A stretch of DNA of 64,000 bases from Halomonas maura. GTDB lineage: Bacteria; Pseudomonadota; Gammaproteobacteria; Pseudomonadales; Halomonadaceae. A model generated the notes under the pieces. It did no database searches, was not told the DNA's origin, and was given only the letters and a program-made list of their open reading frames with translations. The position numbers were made by a program, and so were the translations under genes. How positions within the stretch are numbered: the first letter of the stretch is position 1; each line of letters begins with the position of its first letter. The DNA is taken from assembly GCF_030409305.1 (NCBI RefSeq), contig NZ_JAUFPQ010000002.1:1-64000 (forward strand). The letters are read 5' to 3'. Shown here piece after piece: positions 44,029 to 54,147 of the stretch.

Positions 44029-44874
44029 ATGAGTGATACCCGTGACCCGGCGGCCCCGTCCGCCGGCACCGACAGCGCCCAGGCCCCCCCGGAGACCGTC
44101 GCCGAGTGCGAGCCGACCGAGGGGCTCTCCCATGACCCCGCCACCGGGCTCTCCCATGACCCCGCCACCGGTCATCCACGGCCGCCGCGGCGGGAGTTCA
44201 AGGCGCGCGGCAGCTTCGTGACGCGCTGCGAGGGCTGCAACCTGCCGGCCCTCAACTGCCTGTGTCCCTATCGGGTCCAGGCCGAGTGCCATGCCCGGGT
44301 GTGGCTGCTGACCCACCCCCTGGAGCATCACAAGCCCACCAATACCGGTCGGCTGATCCGCGACGTCCTCCCCGAGACCGAGGTCTTCACCTGGTACCGC
44401 ACGGCCCCGGATGCGCGGCTGCTGGCGCTGCTCGACGATGCCCGCTATGCCCCCTTCGTGATCTTCCCCGACGACCACGAGGACTATGCCCACCGGGTGG
44501 TGGGCATGGAGCGCGTCATGACCGAGGTGCGTGCGGACAAGGTGCCGGTCTTCATCATCCTCGACGGCACCTGGCGCCAGGCGCGGCGGATCTTCCGCAA
44601 GAGCCCCTACCTGGCCGAGTTGCCGGTGCTGCCGCTGGCCACCGAGCGGCTGACCCGCTACCGCCTGCGCAAGCCGGCCTCCGCCGCCCACCTGTGCACC
44701 GCCGAGGTGGCCGTGGAGCTGCTCCGACTGGCCGGTGACCCCCAGGCCGCCGAGCTGCTCGACGACTACTTCGATGCCTTCAACGACAGCTATGCCGCCA
44801 GCCGCCGTCACGAGAAGCTCGAGGCGCCGACCCCGGCCATGCGTCGCCTGCTGGAACGCCGAGCGATCCGCTAG
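44029..44874 (+). CDS. tapT: tRNA-uridine aminocarboxypropyltransferase (DTW domain)
   Basis: 281 aa. Adds the 3-amino-3-carboxypropyl group to U47 of tRNA (acp3U47). Zinc motif RCEGCNLPALNCLCP, then HPLEHHKPTNTGRLI, and the DTW-type motif ILDGTWRQARRIFRKSP. The N-terminal 55 residues are a low-complexity extension with two exact copies of GLSHDPAT. Catalytic part begins near residue 60. Confidence 0.88.
   Translation: MSDTRDPAAPSAGTDSAQAPPETVAECEPTEGLSHDPATGLSHDPATGHPRPPRREFKARGSFVTRCEGCNLPALNCLCPYRVQAECHARVWLLTHPLEHHKPTNTGRLIRDVLPETEVFTWYRTAPDARLLALLDDARYAPFVIFPDDHEDYAHRVVGMERVMTEVRADKVPVFIILDGTWRQARRIFRKSPYLAELPVLPLATERLTRYRLRKPASAAHLCTAEVAVELLRLAGDPQAAELLDDYFDAFNDSYAASRRHEKLEAPTPAMRRLLERRAIR
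44122..44170 (+). repeat. 24-bp tandem duplication in tapT
   Basis: Two exact copies of a 24-bp unit starting GGGCTCTCCCATGACC, offset 24, in frame, giving a repeated GLSHDPAT in the disordered N-terminus. Confidence 0.9.
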
Positions 44875-45106
44875 GCGCTGCGGAAGAACGCCGGGCCATG
44901 GCCTCGAGCTCGCGGAACATCAGCGCCTTCAAGCGCCGCCGCCGGTCGGTGGGAAAGATCAGCGTGAAGGCGAGGAACACCAGCAGCAGGATCATCGCGG
45001 AGTCCAGCGAGCCGGCCTTGGTCCGCCGGTGGGCGAAGGGCACCACCGTCAGGAAGAGGAAGGGGGCCCCGCGGACTTCCCGGTAGCCGGGCCAGGCGTT
45101 AGCCAT
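44780..45106 (-). CDS. Possible small membrane protein
   Basis: 108 aa; not recognised. The middle has one clear membrane helix (SAMILLLVFLAFTLIFPT) followed by a basic stretch (DRRRRLKALMFRE). The start is 58 bp from the TraB-family stop on the same strand. The last 95 bp overlap the end of tapT on the other strand, which is unusual, and the C-terminal third is low in hydrophobic residues and not convincing. It may be a real gene with a frameshifted end. Confidence 0.35.
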   Translation of the reverse strand: MANAWPGYREVRGAPFLFLTVVPFAHRRTKAGSLDSAMILLLVFLAFTLIFPTDRRRRLKALMFRELEAMARRSSAAPSGSLGVPAGDAWPGSAPRASRDGGWRHSCR

Positions 45107-45164
45107 GGCCGGGTCGGGGAGGTCGGGAGGTGGCGGGCGCCGCGGGACGCGGCGCCCGGCGGGG

Positions 45165-46403
45165 TCAGCCGCCGAACAGCGCCCCGGCGATGCGGAAACC
45201 GGCGATCCAGGTGCCGGCGGCGGAGCCGAGGGTGGCGGTGAGGAAGACCAGCAGGGTGCGCGAGACCCGATTGCGCCACCAGCCCTTCAGCTCGGTGACG
45301 TCGTGGCGCAGGGTGGCGAAGTCGCGCACCTTGGGCTTGCGCATGGCGAGCTCCACCCCGGCGGCGACGAAGCCGGCACCGATGGTGGGATTGAGCGAGG
45401 TGAGGGGCGCGGCCACCACGGTGGCGGCCACGGTCACCGGGTGCGCCAGGGCCGCCAGGGTGGCCGCGCCGGAGAGCACGCCGTTGATCACGAACCATTC
45501 CACCACCAGCTGCCAGCCGAGCTCGGTGTTACGCGAGAAGCCGATGGCGAAACCGGTCAGCACCAGGGCGGTGATGGCCCAGGGCAGCGCCTTCCAGACC
45601 TTCGAGGGCGGCGGGGTGGCCTCCAGCGCCTCGCGCTCCGGGGTGGGCGCCTCGGGCAGCGGCCGTGCCAGGTGCTCGGCCATGCCCTTGAGGTGGCCGG
45701 CACCGATCACCACCAGCACGTGGCGGTAGCGCCCTGGCGGACACTGCTCGGCCAGGCGCAGCACCATGTAGCGGTCGCGCTCGCTGATCAGCGGCGTGTA
45801 GAGGGTCTCGGACTCGGCGGCGAACTCGCTGAAGGTGGACTCCAGGACATCGCCCTCCTTGAGCCGCTCGATGTCCTCGGCGGAGACGTCCTGGCGGGAC
45901 AGCAGCCCGCCGAGCAGCCCCGAGAACAGCGAGAAGCGCTGCCACCAGGGCACGTTGTGGTAGATGCGCTTGAGGGTCACCCCCACGTCCCGGTCGATCA
46001 GCACCAGCGGCAGCCGGCGGGCGCGGGTCTCCTCCAGGGCGGCGCGCATCTCGGCGCCGGGCTCGATGCCCGACTGCTCGGCGAGGCGCTGCTGGAAGGC
46101 GCCCAGCGCCAGGCTGGCGGCGACCATGCCGGCCTTGCCCTGGCGAAAGATCTGGAACAGGTCCTGCTCGCCCAGGGCGTCGGGGTTGGCCAGGTTCTGG
46201 TGGCGCGAGTCGCACAGCTCGACGGCTACCGCGTCGAACTCGCCGGAATCGATCAGCGAGCGGACCTCCGCGGCGCTCTCGGCCGAGACATGGGCGGTCC
46301 CCAGCAGGGTGTAACGGGTCTCGCCCACCAGGAGGGTGCGGCGGGGGCCGCCGCTGGTGGCCTGTTCACGGGGGGCGGTCACGGTGTCCTGGGAGTCGGT
46401 CAT
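45165..46403 (-). CDS. TraB/GumN-domain membrane protein
   Basis: 412 aa from MTDSQDT at 46403. The TraB domain (about 20-255) has LLGTAHVSAESAAEVRSLI, VELCDSRHQ and VVIGAGHLKGMAEHL, the GTAHVS and GxxH residues thought to form a metal or protease-like site. Three or so membrane helices follow (about 275-400). Bacterial TraB proteins of this type are related to TIKI metalloproteases; the substrate is unknown. Confidence 0.87.
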   Translation of the reverse strand: MTDSQDTVTAPREQATSGGPRRTLLVGETRYTLLGTAHVSAESAAEVRSLIDSGEFDAVAVELCDSRHQNLANPDALGEQDLFQIFRQGKAGMVAASLALGAFQQRLAEQSGIEPGAEMRAALEETRARRLPLVLIDRDVGVTLKRIYHNVPWWQRFSLFSGLLGGLLSRQDVSAEDIERLKEGDVLESTFSEFAAESETLYTPLISERDRYMVLRLAEQCPPGRYRHVLVVIGAGHLKGMAEHLARPLPEAPTPEREALEATPPPSKVWKALPWAITALVLTGFAIGFSRNTELGWQLVVEWFVINGVLSGAATLAALAHPVTVAATVVAAPLTSLNPTIGAGFVAAGVELAMRKPKVRDFATLRHDVTELKGWWRNRVSRTLLVFLTATLGSAAGTWIAGFRIAGALFGG

Positions 46404-46493
46404 TGACGCTCGGGCCTGGAGGATGAAGAGTCGATTATCCACGAAGGCCGCCGGCGGGCCAAACCCGCCGCGGGCGCTTGCATCGGGTTTGCT

Positions 46494-46602
46494 ACTTGCG
46501 CCAGAAGGCCGGGGTGAACAGCACCAGCACGGTGAAGATCTCCAGGCGCCCCAGCAGCATGGCCACCACCAGGATCCACTTGGCCAGCATCGGCAGGTCG
46601 CC
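46494..46602 (-). pseudogene. Duplicated 3' fragment of trkH
   Basis: 109 bp identical to 46673-46781, the last part of trkH (GDLPMLAKWILVVAMLLG, then RLEIFTVLVLFTPAFWRK), displaced by 179 bp and ending in TAG instead of TGA. It is a different frame from trkH and has no start of its own. Between the copies is 70 bp of unrelated sequence. Confidence 0.9.
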
Positions 46603-46670
46603 CCGGTATTGAGAGCTGCGCTGGCCCGGCCAGCGCCCAGGCGACCCCACCTGCAGAGCGGCGTCTTCGA

Positions 46671-48119
46671 TCACTTGCGCCAGAAGGCCGGGGTGAACAG
46701 CACCAGCACGGTGAAGATCTCCAGGCGCCCCAGCAGCATGGCCACCACCAGGATCCACTTGGCCAGCATCGGCAGGTCGCCGTAATGGGCACTGGCCTCG
46801 CCCAGTGCCGGCCCCAGGTTGTTGAGCGCCGAGCCCACCGTCGACCAGGCGGTGATCTGGTCGACGCCGGTGGCCATCACGCCCACCAGCATCAGGAAGA
46901 ACAGCATCACGTAGGCCGAGAAGAAGCCCCAGACCGCCTGGGCGATGCCGTCCGGCACGCTGACCTTGCCGATCTTCACGGTGATCACCGCATTGGGGTG
47001 GATCAGCCGCATCACCTCGCGCATGCCCTGCTTGAGGATCAGGATGATGCGGATCACCTTCATGCCGCCGCCGGTGGAACCCGAGCAGCCGCCGACGAAG
47101 GCCGTCACGAACAGCAGGAAGGGCAGGGCGCCGGGCCAGATCGAGAAGTCGGCCACGGCGAAGCCGGCGGTGGTGGCGATCGAGACCACCTCGAACAGCG
47201 CATGGCGCAGCCCCAGGGTGGTCTCGTAGATCTCGGTGAGCCATAGCGAGATCGCCGTGGTAGTCACCAGGCCCGCCAGGAACAGCATCAAAAAGCGGGC
47301 CTCCGGGTCCTGGAAGTAGTGGGTCACGCTGCGTTGCCGCCAGGCCAGGAAGTGCAGGCTGTAGCTCATCGCCGAGATGAACAGGAAGAACACGCAGACC
47401 AGTTCGATGGCGGCGCTGTCGAAGTAGCCGATGCTGGCATCGTGGGTCGAGAAGCCGCCGATGGCCACGGTGGAGAAGCTGTGGCCCAGGGCGTCGAACC
47501 AGTTCATGCCGGCGGCCATGTAGGCCAGCATGCAGGTCACGGTCAGGGTGGCGTAGATGTACCACAGCGCCTTGGCCGTCTCGGTGATGCGCGGGGTCAG
47601 CTTGGAGTCCTTGAGCGGCCCCGGGATCTCGGTGCGGTACAGGGCCATGCCGCCGACGCCCAGCGTCGGCAGGATGGCCACGGCCAGCACCACGATCCCC
47701 ATGCCGCCCAGCCACTGCAGCTGCTGACGGTAGTAGAGGATCGCCTCGGGCAGCAGGTCGATGCCGGTGATCACCGTGGCGCCGGTGGTGGTCAGCCCCG
47801 AGAAGGACTCGAAGACGGCGTCGGTGGGCGACAGGGCCGAGGCGCCGGTGAGCATCAGCGGCAGCGCCCCGAACAGCCCCAGCACGCTCCAGAACAGCGC
47901 CGCGATCAAGAAGCCGTCGCGGGTGCGCAGTTCCTTGCGGGCATGGCGGTTGGGCAGGTACATCATGGCTCCGGTCACCACGGTGATGGCCAGCGCCACC
48001 ACGAAAGCCTCCCACATGCCGTCGCCGAACAGCAGCGAGATCAGGATCGGGGGCGCCATGGTCAGGCTGAACATCATCAGCAGCAGACCCAGGATGCGCA
48101 GGATCATGCGCAGGCTCAT
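46671..48119 (-). CDS. trkH: Trk potassium uptake channel subunit
   Basis: 482 aa, complete. The K+-conducting membrane subunit, which works with TrkA. The four selectivity-filter loops can be seen: ESFSGLTTTGATVI, STVAIGGFSTHDAS, SIATTAGFAVAD and the last near STVGSALNNLGPALG. Two membrane helices flank each. In halophiles Trk supplies K+ needed after salt upshift. It lies 69 bp after trkA on the same strand. A duplicate of its 3' end lies downstream. Confidence 0.93.
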   Translation of the reverse strand: MSLRMILRILGLLLMMFSLTMAPPILISLLFGDGMWEAFVVALAITVVTGAMMYLPNRHARKELRTRDGFLIAALFWSVLGLFGALPLMLTGASALSPTDAVFESFSGLTTTGATVITGIDLLPEAILYYRQQLQWLGGMGIVVLAVAILPTLGVGGMALYRTEIPGPLKDSKLTPRITETAKALWYIYATLTVTCMLAYMAAGMNWFDALGHSFSTVAIGGFSTHDASIGYFDSAAIELVCVFFLFISAMSYSLHFLAWRQRSVTHYFQDPEARFLMLFLAGLVTTTAISLWLTEIYETTLGLRHALFEVVSIATTAGFAVADFSIWPGALPFLLFVTAFVGGCSGSTGGGMKVIRIILILKQGMREVMRLIHPNAVITVKIGKVSVPDGIAQAVWGFFSAYVMLFFLMLVGVMATGVDQITAWSTVGSALNNLGPALGEASAHYGDLPMLAKWILVVAMLLGRLEIFTVLVLFTPAFWRK

Positions 48120-48188
48120 GCGGTGGCTCTCCTCGTCGGGCGGGGCGTCGTCCCTGGCGGCATGGCGGTCACTCGGTGCGGGGCTCCA

Positions 48189-49562
48189 TCAGAAGAAGGT
48201 CAGGCCGACCTGGAACAGCCGCTCCACGTCGCGGATGCGGCGCTTGTCGATGACGAACAGGATCACGTGGTCGCCGGACTCGACCACCACGTCGTCATGG
48301 GCGATCAGCACGTCCTTGCCGCGCACGATGGCGCCGATGGTGGTGCCGTTGGGCAGGTCGATCTCGCCGATGGCCCGGCCCACCACCTTGGAGGATTGGG
48401 TGTCGCCGTGGGCGATCGCCTCGATGGCCTCGGCGGCGCCACGCCGCAGCGAGTGGACGTTGACGATATCGCCACGACGCACGTGGGTCAGCAGGCTGCC
48501 GATGGTGGCCTGCTGGGGCGAGATGGCGATGTCGATCTCGCCGCCCTGGACCAGGTCCACGTAGGCGGCGTTGTTGATCAGGGTGAGCACCTTCTTGGCC
48601 CCCATGCGCTTGGCCAGCATCGACGACATGATGTTGACCTCGTCGTCGTTGGTCAGCGCGCAGAAGATGTCGCAGTCCTCGATGTTCTCCTCCTCCAGCA
48701 GGCGCTTGCTGGTGGCGCTGCCGTGGAGGACCACGGTGCGGTCGAGGCGCTCGGAGAGCTGGGTGCAACGGTCGAGGTTGTGCTCGACGATCTTCACCTG
48801 GTGGCTGTGCTCGAGGTGCTCGGCGAGGCGCTCGCCGATGTTGCCGCCGCCGACGATGATGATCCGCCGGAAGTCCCGCTCCAGGCGCCGGAGCTCGCTC
48901 ATCACCGCGCGGATATCGCGCCGGGCGGCGATGAAGAACACCTCGTCATCGGCCTCGATGACGGTGTCGCCGCGGGGGATGATCGGCCGGTTGCGGCGGT
49001 AGATGGCGGCCACCCGGGTGTCGACGCTGGGCATGTGCCGGCGCAGGAAGCCCAGTTCCTGGCCCACCAGGGGGCCGCCGTAGAAGGCCTTCACCGCCAC
49101 CAGCTGCACCAGGCCGCCGGCGAACTCCAGCACCTGCAGGGCGCCGGGGTGCTCGATCAGCCGGCGGATGTGGTCGGTGACCACCTGCTCGGGGCTGATC
49201 AGCACGTCGATGGGCACCGCCTCGTGGGCGAACAGCCCCTTGCGGGTCAGGTAGGCGGTGGCCCGCACCCGGGCGATCTTGGTCGGGGTGCGGAACAGCG
49301 TGTGGGCCACCTGGCAGGCGATCATGTTGACCTCGTCGGAGTTGGTCACCGCGATCAGCATGTCGGCGTCCTCGCAGCCGGCCTGGCGCAGCACCATGGG
49401 GTAGGAGCCGGCGCCGGTCACGGTGCGGATGTCGAGCCGGGTGTGCAGCTCGCGCAGCCGCTCGCTGTCGGTGTCCACCACCGTGATGTCGTTCTCTTCG
49501 CGGGCCAGGTGCTCGGCCAGGGTCCCACCGACCTGGCCGGCGCCGAGGATGATGATCTTCAT
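48189..49562 (-). CDS. trkA: Trk potassium uptake NAD-binding subunit
   Basis: 457 aa. Cytosolic gating ring of Trk. Two RCK_N/RCK_C tandem units: the Rossmann loops [19 protein letters not shown] (quoted in part: GAGQVGGT) and [17 protein letters not shown], each with an acidic residue at the end of strand 2 (VDTD, VEHN). Full length. It directly precedes trkH. Confidence 0.96.
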   Translation of the reverse strand: MKIIILGAGQVGGTLAEHLAREENDITVVDTDSERLRELHTRLDIRTVTGAGSYPMVLRQAGCEDADMLIAVTNSDEVNMIACQVAHTLFRTPTKIARVRATAYLTRKGLFAHEAVPIDVLISPEQVVTDHIRRLIEHPGALQVLEFAGGLVQLVAVKAFYGGPLVGQELGFLRRHMPSVDTRVAAIYRRNRPIIPRGDTVIEADDEVFFIAARRDIRAVMSELRRLERDFRRIIIVGGGNIGERLAEHLEHSHQVKIVEHNLDRCTQLSERLDRTVVLHGSATSKRLLEEENIEDCDIFCALTNDDEVNIMSSMLAKRMGAKKVLTLINNAAYVDLVQGGEIDIAISPQQATIGSLLTHVRRGDIVNVHSLRRGAAEAIEAIAHGDTQSSKVVGRAIGEIDLPNGTTIGAIVRGKDVLIAHDDVVVESGDHVILFVIDKRRIRDVERLFQVGLTFF

Positions 49563-49676
49563 TGGGTGTCGCTGTCCGCAGGAAGCCGTGGCGGTGCCGT
49601 CTTGTGCACCGCAACATAAGTGATGGCCAGCTTAAACCAGCCGCGGATGGAAGAACAGGTCGGCCGCGGGACGGCC

Positions 49677-49880
49677 TCAGTCGAGGGTGAAGCCCACCTT
49701 GAGCGTTACCTGCCAATGCGTCACCCGACCGTGCTCGATATGGCCGCGGGTGTCGGTGACCTCGAACCAGCGCATGCTGTGCAGGCTCTCCGAGGCCTTG
49801 CCGAGGGCGCTCTGCACCGCGTCCTCGATGCCCGTCTCGGAGGTGCCGGTCAGCTCGATGTGCTTGTAGGTATGGTTCAT
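49677..49880 (-). CDS. Dodecin
   Basis: 67 aa. Small flavin-binding protein that forms dodecamers. The family pattern [22 protein letters not shown], then [16 protein letters not shown] and [12 protein letters not shown], is unmistakable; Trp and Gln of the flavin site are kept. Upstream of trkA on the same strand but probably independent. Confidence 0.92.
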   Translation of the reverse strand: MNHTYKHIELTGTSETGIEDAVQSALGKASESLHSMRWFEVTDTRGHIEHGRVTHWQVTLKVGFTLD

Positions 49881-49915
49881 GGTGTCGTCCTTTGGCAGCG
49901 AAGGGTGGAGGCCGC

Positions 49916-51256
49916 TCAGGCGGCCCGCTTCCTCAGTCTGGCATAGAAGAAGCCGTCATGGCTGTCGACGCTCGGCAGCAGCTGGCGTCCGGCGCCGGCG
50001 GGCCGGCCCCAGGCGACCCCCGTCGGGGTGGTCACCTCGGCGTCGGGGGTGCGCTCGAGGAAGGCCTGGACCTGGTCGGCGTTCTCCTCGGGCAGCACCG
50101 AGCAGGTGGCATACAGCAGGGTGCCGCCCGGCGACAGCAGCGGCCAGAGGTTGTCGAGCAGGCGAGCCTGGAGCTCGGCCAGCCGCGGGATGTCGGAGGG
50201 ACGGCGCAGTCGCTTGATATCCGGGTGGCGGCGGATCACGCCGCTGCCGGAGCAGGGGGCGTCGAGCAGGATGGCGTCGTAGGGGGTGCCGTCCCACCAG
50301 TCGCGCTGGGTGGCATCGCCGTGGGCCAGGGAGGCACTCAGGCCGAGCCGTGAGAGGGTGTCCTCGACCCGGGCCAGGCGGGCGTCGTCGCTGTCGACGG
50401 CCTGCAACTCGATATCGAACAGCTCGAGCAGGTGGGCGGTCTTGCCGCCGGGCGCGCAGCAGGCGTCCAGCACCCGGGTCCCGGGACGCGGGGCGATCAC
50501 CGGCCCCAGCAGCACCGCGGCGAGCTGGGCCGACTCGTCCTGGACGCTGACCCGGCCTTCCTGGAAGCCGGGCAGGGTGGACACGTCCCGTGGCTTGTCC
50601 AGGGTCAGGCCATCCGGCGCATGCAGGCATAGCCGGCAACTGATGCCCGGGGCATCGAGGTGGTCGCGGTACGTCTCCCGGTCGCCGTGGCGGCGGTTGA
50701 CCCGCAGGGTCATCGGGCCGGGGCGGTTGTTGGCCTCACAGATGGCCCGCCAGTCGTCCGGCCAGGCCTGGCGGAAGGCCTTGAGCCACCACCTGGGGTG
50801 CAGCAGGGCCACCGCCGGGTCCTTGTCGACCTCGGCCTGCAGGGCCGCGGACTCGCGCTGCAGGCGGCGCAGGCAGCCGTTGAGCACCCGGGTGGCCCAG
50901 GCCTTGCCCAGCAGGCGGGCCGCGCCGGCGGTCTCGCCCACCGCGGCATGGGCCGGGATGCGCAGGTAGAGCAGCTGGTAGATGCCGACCAGCAGCAGCG
51001 CCTGGATGTCGGCGTCGCGGGCCTTGAAGGGCTTCTCCAGCAGCGTCGCGGCCAGGGCCTCCAGCCGCGGCAGGGTCCGGCAGGTGCCGAAGCACAGCTC
51101 CTTGAAGAGGCTGCGGTCCCGGGCCACCACCTGGTGCTCGTCGAGGTTGTTGAGCGAGCCCTTGCCGGTGATCACCGGGGCGAGCGCCCGGGCCGCGGCG
51201 GCGCGCACCGCCAGGCCGTTGTCGAGGGACTTGGAGTGTCCGGCGTGGTTGCTCAT
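49916..51256 (-). CDS. rsmB: 16S rRNA (cytosine967-C5)-methyltransferase
   Basis: 446 aa from ATG 51256, overlapping the fmt stop by 4 nt (ATGA). N-terminal NusB-like domain (about 15-150), then the SAM domain: [17 protein letters not shown], the Asp in VDSDDARL, and the two Cys motifs [17 protein letters not shown] and [13 protein letters not shown]. fmt-rsmB order is standard. Confidence 0.95.
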   Translation of the reverse strand: MSNHAGHSKSLDNGLAVRAAAARALAPVITGKGSLNNLDEHQVVARDRSLFKELCFGTCRTLPRLEALAATLLEKPFKARDADIQALLLVGIYQLLYLRIPAHAAVGETAGAARLLGKAWATRVLNGCLRRLQRESAALQAEVDKDPAVALLHPRWWLKAFRQAWPDDWRAICEANNRPGPMTLRVNRRHGDRETYRDHLDAPGISCRLCLHAPDGLTLDKPRDVSTLPGFQEGRVSVQDESAQLAAVLLGPVIAPRPGTRVLDACCAPGGKTAHLLELFDIELQAVDSDDARLARVEDTLSRLGLSASLAHGDATQRDWWDGTPYDAILLDAPCSGSGVIRRHPDIKRLRRPSDIPRLAELQARLLDNLWPLLSPGGTLLYATCSVLPEENADQVQAFLERTPDAEVTTPTGVAWGRPAGAGRQLLPSVDSHDGFFYARLRKRAA

Positions 51257-52242
51257 GCGGGGGTCTCCCGGTCCGGGGTCCCCAGGCGGGCGCCGGGGGG
51301 GAAACGGTCCGCGCGGGCCTTGAGCAGCTCGCGCACGTCCAGGGCCTTGCCGCCGGGTAGCTGGGCCCGGGTCACTCGCAGCACCTGGTCGCCGGCCGGG
51401 CCGCAGGCGATACGCAGGGCGTCGGCGTCGGGGGCGAGCAGGGTGCCGGGGGCTGCGGGGTCGCCCGCGGCCGGGGCCGGGGCGGCCTCGGCCATCAGCA
51501 GGCGCAGGCGCTCCTCGCCCTGCGCGCACCAGGCGACCGGCCAGGGATTGAAGGCGCGAATGCGGGCGGCGAGCGTCGCGGCGGGCTGGCGAAAGTCGAG
51601 CTCGGCCTCGGCCTTGGACAGCTTGGCGGCGTAGGTGACGCCGGTCGCCGGTTGCGGCGTGGCGGCCAGGCCATCGCCGGCCAGCGCCGCCAGGGCCTCG
51701 ACAAGCGCCTGGCCGCCCAGGGCGGCCAGGGTGTCATGGAGCTCGCCGCCGGTGGTGGCGGCGGTGATGGGGGTGCGCCTGACCAGCAGCATGTCGCCGG
51801 TGTCGAGGCCCTCGTCCATCTGCATGATGGTCACCCCGCTCTCGGCGTCGCCGGCCTCGATGGCCCGCTGGATGGGCGCCGCGCCACGCCAGCGCGGCAG
51901 CAGGGAGGCGTGGACATTGAGGCAGCCCAGCCGCGGCGTGTCGAGCACCGCCTTGGGCAGGATCAGGCCGTAGGCCACCACCACCATGAGATCGGCGTCC
52001 AGTGCCGCCAGCGTCGCCTGGGCCTCCGGCGTGCGCAGCGAGGCGGGCTGGTGGACCGGTAGCCCATGCCGCTGGGCCAGCGCCTTGACGGGGCTGGGGG
52101 TCAGCTTGCGGCCCCGCCCGGCGGGGCGGTCGGGCTGGGTGTAGACGGCGACGACGTGGTGGGGGCTCGTCAGCAGTGACGCCAGGCTCTCGGCGGCGAA
52201 GTCGGGCGTGCCGGCGAAGATGACGCGCAGGGGTCGGGACAT
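51253..52242 (-). CDS. fmt: Methionyl-tRNA formyltransferase
   Basis: 329 aa. Formylates Met-tRNA-fMet for initiation. Catalytic Asn/His/Asp region [22 protein letters not shown] (quoted in part: [18 protein letters not shown]) and GLDTGDML are intact; the C-terminal tRNA-binding domain starts near 205 ([14 protein letters not shown]). Part of def-fmt-rsmB. Confidence 0.96.
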   Translation of the reverse strand: MSRPLRVIFAGTPDFAAESLASLLTSPHHVVAVYTQPDRPAGRGRKLTPSPVKALAQRHGLPVHQPASLRTPEAQATLAALDADLMVVVAYGLILPKAVLDTPRLGCLNVHASLLPRWRGAAPIQRAIEAGDAESGVTIMQMDEGLDTGDMLLVRRTPITAATTGGELHDTLAALGGQALVEALAALAGDGLAATPQPATGVTYAAKLSKAEAELDFRQPAATLAARIRAFNPWPVAWCAQGEERLRLLMAEAAPAPAAGDPAAPGTLLAPDADALRIACGPAGDQVLRVTRAQLPGGKALDVRELLKARADRFPPGARLGTPDRETPA

Positions 52243-52301
52243 GGGTCGAGGGCCTTACCGGGATGAATGCCCCCATGATAACGGAGCGGGGCGCAAACGA
52301 C

Positions 52302-52333
52302 GAAGGCCGGCGTCCTCAACGGCGCCGGCCTTC
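52302..52333 (-). terminator. Hairpin between def and fmt
   Basis: GAAGGCCGGCG and CGCCGGCCTTC form a perfect 11-bp stem over a 10-nt loop in the 126-bp def-fmt gap. No T tract; it may reduce read-through from def into fmt. Confidence 0.55.
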
Positions 52334-52368
52334 CGGTGATTCGCCCGTGTGGGCTGAAGTGCCCAGGC

Positions 52369-52881
52369 TCAGGCGGGCTGGCCCATCTTGTGGCGCTTCT
52401 GCATCTTCTTCATCACCCGGTCGCGCTTGAGCGGCGACAGGTAGTCGACGAACAGCACGCCCTCCAGGTGGTCGCACTCGTGCTGGATGCAGTGGGCCAG
52501 CAGGCCCTCGGCCTCCAGCTCATAGGGCCGGCCGTCGCGGCCCAGCGCCTGGAGCCGCACCTTCAGGGCGCGCGGCACCTCGGCATAGTACTCCGGGATC
52601 GACAGGCAGCCCTCCTGCATCGGCTCGCGCTCGTCGCCGATGGGCGTGTACGTCGGGTTGACCAGCACCAGCGGCGTGCTGCGATCGTCGCTGACATCCA
52701 TCACGATCACGCGGCGGTGCACGTCCACCTGGGTGGCGGCCAGGCCGATGCCTTGGGCGTCGTACATGGTCTCGAGCATGTCGTCGACCAGTTGGCGCAC
52801 CTCGTCGTCGACCGTCTCGACGGCAACCGCCTTGGTGCGCAGCCGCTCGTCGGGGAATTCGAGGATGGGGAGTTTGGCCAT
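52369..52881 (-). CDS. def: Peptide deformylase
   Basis: 170 aa. Removes the formyl group from new proteins. Three motifs: [17 protein letters not shown] and the metal HxxxH in QHECDHLEG with Cys. Complete. Divergent from the LysM gene; together with fmt it closes the formylation cycle. Confidence 0.97.
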   Translation of the reverse strand: MAKLPILEFPDERLRTKAVAVETVDDEVRQLVDDMLETMYDAQGIGLAATQVDVHRRVIVMDVSDDRSTPLVLVNPTYTPIGDEREPMQEGCLSIPEYYAEVPRALKVRLQALGRDGRPYELEAEGLLAHCIQHECDHLEGVLFVDYLSPLKRDRVMKKMQKRHKMGQPA

Positions 52882-53047
52882 GGCGTTGGTGTCACCGTTG
52901 TGCTGTCATTCGGGATATGCGGCTATTCTAGAAGCCGGCGACGCGGCGGAAAACCACGCGTCGCGTATCGTATCGATAGCATCAGACTATACCACGGCGG
53001 CGGGGTTCCATGCGCTGCCGGGGATAACAACGCGGGGGAAGCCGGGG

Positions 53048-54133
53048 ATGAGGCAGACGAGACGCAGCAAGGGCATGCGGCGCTGGCTGGGGGCGCTGGC
53101 GGCGGGGCTGCTGGTGGGCGCCGTGCAGGCCCAGGGCCTGTCCTGGGAGAACGGCCTGAGGGACAGCGCGCCGGACCGCTACACCGTGGTCAGGGGCGAT
53201 ACCCTGTGGGACATCTCCGGGCGCTTCCTGCAGCATCCCTGGCAGTGGCCGGAGGTCTGGCAGGTCAATCCCCAGATCGAGAACCCGCACCTGATCTATC
53301 CCGGCGACACCGTCTACCTCTACGACTGCGGCGGCCGGCCCTGCCTGGGCCTGGAGCGAGGCCAGGGAGTGGTCCGCCTCTCCCCGGAGGTGCGCGCCGT
53401 TCCGCACCGCGAGGCCGTTGCCCCCCTCCCGCTGGAATCGGTGCGTCACTTCCTGCGCGAGCATCGGGTGGTGACCGACCCCGAGCGGCTGGACGAACTG
53501 GCCTACGTGGTGGCCGGCGACGATGGCCGCCTGGTCAGCGGGGCCGGGGACCGGTTCTACGCCCGCGGCCGCGTCGACGGCGGCGGCCGCTTCGGCATCT
53601 ACCGCGTCGGCGAGCGCTACCGGGACCCGACCAGCGGCGAGCTGCTCGGCCTCGAGCTGGAGAGTGTCGGCGAGGCCCGCCGGCTGCGCCAGGAAGACGA
53701 TATCGCGGTGATGGAGGCCACCCGTTCCCGGGAAGAGATCCGCAGCAACGACATCATCCTGCCGCTGGAAGACCGGGCCCTGACCACCGAGTTCCTGCCG
53801 CGGGCCCCGGAGCAGCCGATCGACGGCCGCATCCTGGCGGTGCCCGGCGGGGTACGCTTCATCGGCCGCCTGCAGGTGGTGGCGCTGGACCGAGGCACCC
53901 GCGACGGCCTGGCGGCCGGGCACGTGCTGGCGGTGGAGCAGCGCGGCGAGCTGGTCGACGACCCGCGTACCGGCGAGGCCCTGCGGATGCCCGGCGAAAA
54001 CGCCGGCCTGGTGATGGTCTTCCGGCCCTACGAGAAGATGAGCTACGGCCTGGTGATGCAGGCCACCCGCACCCTGGCCGTGGGGGACCGCCTGCACAAT
54101 CCGCGCGCCTCGCTGGGCACGGCGCGGCGCTGA
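53048..54133 (+). CDS. LysM peptidoglycan-binding secreted protein
   Basis: 361 aa. A signal peptide (MRRWLGALAAGLLVGAVQA within the first 30 residues) and one LysM domain: YTVVRGDTLWDISGRFL, then IENPHLIYPGDTVYLY (about 45-95). The rest (about 110-360) is a strand-rich region common in the gene upstream of dprA in Halomonas and Pseudomonas. Likely periplasmic and bound to the cell wall. The next gene, dprA, starts 15 bp later. Confidence 0.88.
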   Translation: MRQTRRSKGMRRWLGALAAGLLVGAVQAQGLSWENGLRDSAPDRYTVVRGDTLWDISGRFLQHPWQWPEVWQVNPQIENPHLIYPGDTVYLYDCGGRPCLGLERGQGVVRLSPEVRAVPHREAVAPLPLESVRHFLREHRVVTDPERLDELAYVVAGDDGRLVSGAGDRFYARGRVDGGGRFGIYRVGERYRDPTSGELLGLELESVGEARRLRQEDDIAVMEATRSREEIRSNDIILPLEDRALTTEFLPRAPEQPIDGRILAVPGGVRFIGRLQVVALDRGTRDGLAAGHVLAVEQRGELVDDPRTGEALRMPGENAGLVMVFRPYEKMSYGLVMQATRTLAVGDRLHNPRASLGTARR

Positions 54134-54147
54134 GCCCCGTTTCACGC

